From: Clostridiales bacterium
GTDB lineage: Bacteria; Bacillota; Clostridia; Oscillospirales; CAG-272
DNA: 8,070 nucleotides
NCBI GenBank assembly: GCA_018370615.1
Contig: JAGZAC010000066.1
Coordinates: 1-8,070 of the forward strand
Direction: 5' to 3'
Program-made: the position numbers and the translations under genes
In this document: positions 5,388 through 8,070 of the stretch, piece by piece
Numbering within the stretch: position 1 is the stretch's first letter
How the letters are laid out: each line of letters opens with the position of its first letter
The notes under the pieces: generated by a model
The model's database searches: none
What the model was told of the DNA's origin: nothing
Seen by the model: only the letters and a program-made list of their open reading frames with translations

Positions 5388-5982
5388 ACAATCCCCCTGT
5401 CGGCACAGCCGACATCCCCCTTTACACAAGGGGGACTTTTATTGAAAACGCTACGCCGACATGGCCCCTGAGTCGCTTTGCATCTCCCCATAAAGGGCCT
5501 GCGCAAACTCAAACCTCCCCTGTGGTGCAGCTCCGCAGGAGATGCCGGGGTGGTGGCACGGCGTAGCCATGTCGGAAGGGTTGTAAAAGAGAACAATCCC
5601 CCTGTCTCCGCATACGCGGAGGCATCCCCCTTTACACAAGGGGACTTTTATTGAAAACGCTACGCCGACATGGCCCCTGAGTTGCCTTGCATCTCCCCAT
5701 AAAGAGCCTGCGCAAACTCAAGCCTCCCCTGTGGTGCAGCTCCGCAGGAGATGCCGGGGTGGTGGCATGGCGTAGCCATGTCGGAAGGGTTGTAAAAGAG
5801 AACAATCCCCCTGTCTCCGCATACGCGGAGGCATCCCCTTTACACAAGGGGACTTTTATTGAAAACGCTACGCCGACATGGCCCCTGAGTTGCCTTGCAT
5901 CTCCCCATAAAGGGCCTGCACAAACTCAAGCCTCCCCTGTGTAAGGGGAGGTGCCGCAGTGTAACTGCGGCGGAGGGGTTGT
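5388..5982 (+). repeat. Tandem mosaic repeat array, right (three B-C-A units)
   Basis: This begins 3 nt after the feoB stop and contains no credible gene. It has three units of 205, 209 and about 181 bp. Unit 1: B 5388-5436, C 5437-5512, A 5513-5584, linker AAAAGAGA 5585-5592. Unit 2: B 5593-5645, C 5646-5721, A 5722-5793, linker 5794-5801. Unit 3: B 5802-5853, C 5854-5929, A 5930-5982. C is exactly 76 bp in each unit and nearly identical. A in units 1 and 2 is an enlarged, degraded form (72 bp); A in unit 3 is the compact form (53 bp), as in the left cluster. Cores: GTCGGC-ACA-GCCGAC, CTCCGC-ATAC-GCGGAG (units 2 and 3), CACGGC-GTA-GCCATG, CATGGC-GTA-GCCATG and CCGCAG-TGTAA-CTGCGG. Units 2 and 3 are closest to each other, which suggests recent duplication. 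Small reading frames inside it are by-products. Confidence 0.9.
5415..5443 (+). terminator. Intrinsic terminator of feoAB inside the first B module
   Basis: An 8-bp stem TCCCCCTT (5415-5422) / AAGGGGGA (5428-5435) with a 5-nt loop is followed by C and TTTTATT, 31 nt after the feoB stop. Weaker copies of the same structure recur at about 5625-5652 and 5834-5860 in units 2 and 3, with slightly shortened arms. Confidence 0.75.
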
Positions 5983-6014
5983 TATAAACAATTTCTCATT
6001 TGTAATTTTACAGT

Positions 6015-6055
6015 AAAAATCCCCGGGCAGATGTTTCATCTGCCCGGGAATTTTT
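6015..6055. terminator. Strong bidirectional terminator between repeat array and thioesterase gene
   Basis: A perfect 12-bp GC-rich stem CCCGGGCAGATG (6022-6033) / CATCTGCCCGGG (6037-6048) has a TTT loop. It is bordered by an A run on the left (6015-6019) and a T run on the right (6051-6055), so it can stop transcription from both sides. It lies immediately after the thioesterase stop (minus strand) and also seals off any read-through from the feoB side. Confidence 0.92.
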
Positions 6056-6776
6056 AAATCTCTTCCACTACAATTTCTGCTTCAACGTTGGTTTTCCCGC
6101 TGCTTCGCACCGTCCGGAAATAATAGGTTCCTTCTCCGGCGGAGCCCATATAAACCTTGATAGCCTCTCCCAGCGGCGCCTCTGAAATATAGTTGATTTC
6201 TATTTTGATGACCCGCATGCCTTCCATTGTGGGCAAATATCCGCACAAGACATCCGGATACCGAGTGTTGTTAATGTGGTGATTCATGTCTACATCCTGG
6301 TATTCCACACACCGCTCGCCTACCAGAGACAGGGGAATTTCTTGCGGAATGCGGAATCGTGCAGGTAGGTCCAATTGGAGCATTTCGTCCGTGCTGTATC
6401 CGTTTTCAAAATCGGAAACTCGGCACAGACGTCTGGTTTTTATGTCCAATAGCGCCCACACAGAGGTGGCTTCCGCTACAATCACTCCGTCTTTCTTGAT
6501 ACAGTAGCACCGGTTAAAGGAGGCGCCGGAGGATTCGCATGCCCAGCTTTGGGCTTCAATTTTGTCGTGATTATACAGGGGATGATAGATGCTCATGCGC
6601 AGACGGCTGAGCACAAAGGCCTTGCCTTGCTGCAATAAATCGTTGTACGACGGCTTTTCTCCTTCCATCTGACAGTTGGCAGCATCCTGCATATACCGCA
6701 TAAGTCCGGACACGCTTACCACGTTGTTCATATCCGGGTCATGGCTGTTTATAATATAATTTTCTGTCCAGCGCAT
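6054..6776 (-). CDS. Acyl-ACP thioesterase (FatA/FatB-like, bacterial)
   Basis: Hydrolyses fatty acyl-ACP to release free fatty acid; cytosolic. The 240 residues form the expected two hotdog halves: an N-terminal one (about 1-125) with DAANCQMEG and AEATSVWALLDIKTRR (101-116), and a C-terminal one (about 150-240) with EYQDVDMNHHINNTRYPDV (158-176). The D-x-N-x-H catalytic pattern of plant FatB is present as D163, N165 and H167. Motif alignment of INYISEAPLGE (194-204) to the plant region puts Glu199 at the plant Glu position but Ala200 where plants have Cys. The start is ATG 6776, with GGAG (6782-6785) 5 nt upstream. It is monocistronic, with its own promoter and terminator, and divergent from fucI. 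The physiological substrate length cannot be read from the sequence. Confidence 0.9.
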   Translation of the reverse strand: MRWTENYIINSHDPDMNNVVSVSGLMRYMQDAANCQMEGEKPSYNDLLQQGKAFVLSRLRMSIYHPLYNHDKIEAQSWACESSGASFNRCYCIKKDGVIVAEATSVWALLDIKTRRLCRVSDFENGYSTDEMLQLDLPARFRIPQEIPLSLVGERCVEYQDVDMNHHINNTRYPDVLCGYLPTMEGMRVIKIEINYISEAPLGEAIKVYMGSAGEGTYYFRTVRSSGKTNVEAEIVVEEI

Positions 6777-6806
6777 ATTCTCTCCACCATATTGTTTTCT
6801 TTTTGT

Positions 6807-6835
6807 ATTTTATACTACGAAGCTGCGGAAATCAA
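6807..6835 (-). promoter_or_regulatory. Promoter of the acyl-ACP thioesterase gene
   Basis: On the minus strand, TTGATT (6830-6835) and TAAAAT (6807-6812) are spaced by 17 nt, with a short leader before the ATG at 6776. A near-perfect palindrome lies directly upstream of the -35 box. Confidence 0.6.
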
Positions 6836-6859
6836 GGAATTTGTGTAAACAAAATTTCC
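6836..6859. promoter_or_regulatory. Palindromic operator candidate between thioesterase gene and fucI
   Basis: TTTGT-GTAA-ACAAA (6840-6853) is symmetric at 12 of 14 positions. It is flanked by GGAA on the left (6836-6839) and TTCC on the right (6856-6859), slightly offset. It lies 4 bp upstream of the thioesterase -35 box and about 37 bp upstream of the fucI -35 box. The form suits a dimeric helix-turn-helix regulator, but which one cannot be told. It does not fit the CcpA cre pattern. Confidence 0.45.
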
Positions 6860-6889
6860 TTTTTTTCACAAAAAAGATTTGGGAAATTC

Positions 6890-6918
6890 TTGAATTGATG
6901 TGCAATATGTGCTATTAT
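6890..6918 (+). promoter_or_regulatory. Promoter of fucI
   Basis: TTGAAT (6890-6895) and TATTAT (6913-6918) are spaced by exactly 17 nt. The start near 6925 gives a leader of about 30 nt before the fucI ATG. Confidence 0.75.
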
Positions 6919-6955
6919 GAGCATAGAAAAATTTGTTATGGAAAGGAATACAAAT

Positions 6956-8070
6956 ATGGCAAAGAACAGACTGGTGGGAGATTACCCGGTCATCGGAATC
7001 CGTCCGACCATCGACGGACGGCGGGGCGCCCTCAAGGTGCGGGAATCTCTGGAAGAACAGACGATGAATATGGCAAAAAGTGCGGCAAAGCTCTTTGAGG
7101 AGAATTTGCGTTATTCCAACGGAGAGCCTGTAAAAGTCATTATTGCAGACACCACGATCGGCCGGGTAGGGGAAGCTGCCGCCTGTGCGGAAAAATTCCG
7201 CAAGGCTGGCGTGGATATTACCCTTACCGTGACGCCCTGCTGGTGTTATGGTGCCGAAACCATGGATATGGACCGGAACACCATCAAGGCAGTATGGGGA
7301 TTTAACGGAACAGAGCGCCCCGGCGCGGTGTATCTTGCTTCCGTACTGGCGACCCATGCGCAAAAGGGTCTGCCGGCATTCGGGATTTACGGACACGATG
7401 TACAGGCGGCGGATGCTACGGAAATTCCTGCCGATGTGAAGGAGAAGCTGCTGCGCTTCGGCCGTGCCGCCATTGCCGTTGCCACCATGCGGGGCAAGTC
7501 CTACCTGCAGATCGGCTCTATCTGTATGGGAATCGGCGGTTCTATCATCGATTCTTCCTTTATTGAGGAGTACCTGGGGATGCGGGTAGAATCTGTGGAT
7601 GAGGTGGAAATTATCCGCCGGATGTCCGAGGGCATCTACGATGAGGAAGAATATCAGAAGGCCCTGGCGTGGACCAAGGCAAAATGCAAGGAAGGCTTTG
7701 ATAAAAACCCCGAAACGCTGCAAAAAACCAGAGAGCAAAAGGATGCCGACTGGGAATTTGTGGTCAAGATGATGGTGATTATCAAAGACCTTATGTGCGG
7801 CAATGACAAGCTTCCTGCTGGCCGGGAAGAGGAGATGGTGGGTCACAACGCCATTGCGGCTGGGTTCCAGGGGCAGCGGCAGTGGACCGACTTCTATCCC
7901 AACGGAGACTTTGCAGATGCGCTCCTGAATACATCCTTTGACTGGAACGGTGCCAGAGAGCCGTATATTCTGGCAACGGAAAACGATGTGCTCAACGGAA
8001 TTGGCATGCTGTTTATGAAGCTGCTCACCAACCGCGCCCAAATCTTTGCGGACGTGCGTACATATTGGAG
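6956..8070 (+). CDS. fucI: L-fucose isomerase, N-terminal part (runs off the right edge)
   Basis: Converts L-fucose to L-fuculose, the first step of fucose catabolism; cytosolic, Mn(II)-dependent. 371 complete codons of a protein normally near 590 residues are present. It begins MAKNRLVGDYPVIGIRPTID, with the conserved N-terminal stretch GRRGALKVRESLEEQT (21-36). It continues through WGFNGTERPGAVYLA (114-128), YGHDVQ (145-150), GHNAIAAGFQGQRQWTD (296-312) and FDWNGAREPYILATENDVLNG (328-348). The metal and catalytic residues Glu (E. coli 337, here E342 in TEND) and Asp (E. coli 361, here D366 in ADVRTYW) are both present with the same 24-residue gap. The third ligand, His528 in E. coli, would be beyond the window. 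The start is ATG 6956, with AAAGGA (6942-6947) 8 nt upstream. It is probably the first gene of a fucose operon continuing to the right. Confidence 0.97.
   Translation, partial: MAKNRLVGDYPVIGIRPTIDGRRGALKVRESLEEQTMNMAKSAAKLFEENLRYSNGEPVKVIIADTTIGRVGEAAACAEKFRKAGVDITLTVTPCWCYGAETMDMDRNTIKAVWGFNGTERPGAVYLASVLATHAQKGLPAFGIYGHDVQAADATEIPADVKEKLLRFGRAAIAVATMRGKSYLQIGSICMGIGGSIIDSSFIEEYLGMRVESVDEVEIIRRMSEGIYDEEEYQKALAWTKAKCKEGFDKNPETLQKTREQKDADWEFVVKMMVIIKDLMCGNDKLPAGREEEMVGHNAIAAGFQGQRQWTDFYPNGDFADALLNTSFDWNGAREPYILATENDVLNGIGMLFMKLLTNRAQIFADVRTYW

Noticed and set aside
4509..5429. Minus-strand reading frame (306 codons) opposite the 3' half of feoB
   Set aside because: It is antisense to conserved FeoB membrane segments, starts inside the repeat array, and shows no family motif.
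5249..5944. Several small reading frames on both strands in the right repeat array
   Set aside because: Almost the same peptides recur from unit to unit because the DNA repeats; open frame without coding signals.
5388..5982. CRISPR array
   Set aside because: Units are about 205 bp, the internal segments are themselves conserved, and there are no short unique spacers or cas genes.
6836..6859. CcpA cre site upstream of fucI
   Set aside because: The palindrome lacks the central CG and the TGWAANCG pattern of cre sites; kept only as an operator of unknown owner.
6866..8041. Long minus-strand reading frame (391 codons) opposite fucI
   Set aside because: It lies entirely antisense to the strongly conserved fucI coding sequence and promoter, has no recognisable domain, and is rich in His/Arg/Gly as expected for a shadow frame.

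Overview
The window reads like a mid-GC Firmicute of the class Clostridia, probably an anaerobic gut member of the Oscillospiraceae/Ruminococcaceae type. The signs are AGGAGG-type ribosome sites, sigma-A promoters close to TTGACA/TATAAT, a short MntR-sized DtxR regulator, a FeoAB ferrous-iron system, a bacterial acyl-ACP thioesterase, L-fucose isomerase, and CCTCCCC/GGGGAGG palindromic intergenic repeats of a kind I associate with this group. The taxonomy is inference; no rRNA gene is present.

Layout from left to right: (1) the 5' part of alaS on the minus strand (1-706), with a near-perfect consensus promoter and a short leader. (2) A repeat cluster (822-1056) between mutY and alaS. (3) A minus-strand operon, DtxR-family regulator then mutY (2493 to 1071), whose two genes overlap by 14 bp. 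(4) A divergent intergenic region (2494-2683) with two opposed promoters and operator-like repeats. (5) feoA-feoB on the plus strand (2684-5384). (6) A large tandem mosaic repeat array (5388-5982) ending near a strong bidirectional terminator (6015-6055). (7) A minus-strand acyl-ACP thioesterase (6054-6776). (8) A divergent promoter region containing a near-perfect palindrome. (9) fucI on the plus strand, running off the right edge.

How the genes fit together: the metal-responsive regulator is divergent from feoAB, so it probably controls Fe(II) uptake. Its operon partner MutY is an Fe-S enzyme that repairs A mispaired with 8-oxoguanine, a lesion that iron-driven oxidation promotes. AlaS, the thioesterase (fatty acid release) and FucI (fucose catabolism, likely from host or plant glycans) are independent housekeeping or metabolic genes.

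The least explained part is the repeat system. Two clusters carry the same modules (called A, B and C here) in opposite orientations, at the 3' ends of mutY and feoB, so they bracket the iron locus as an inverted pair. Each A or B module has a nearly invariant frame around a hypervariable core, and the core stays a clean palindrome while its sequence changes. The B module ends in a stem plus T run and probably works as the transcription terminator of the gene before it.
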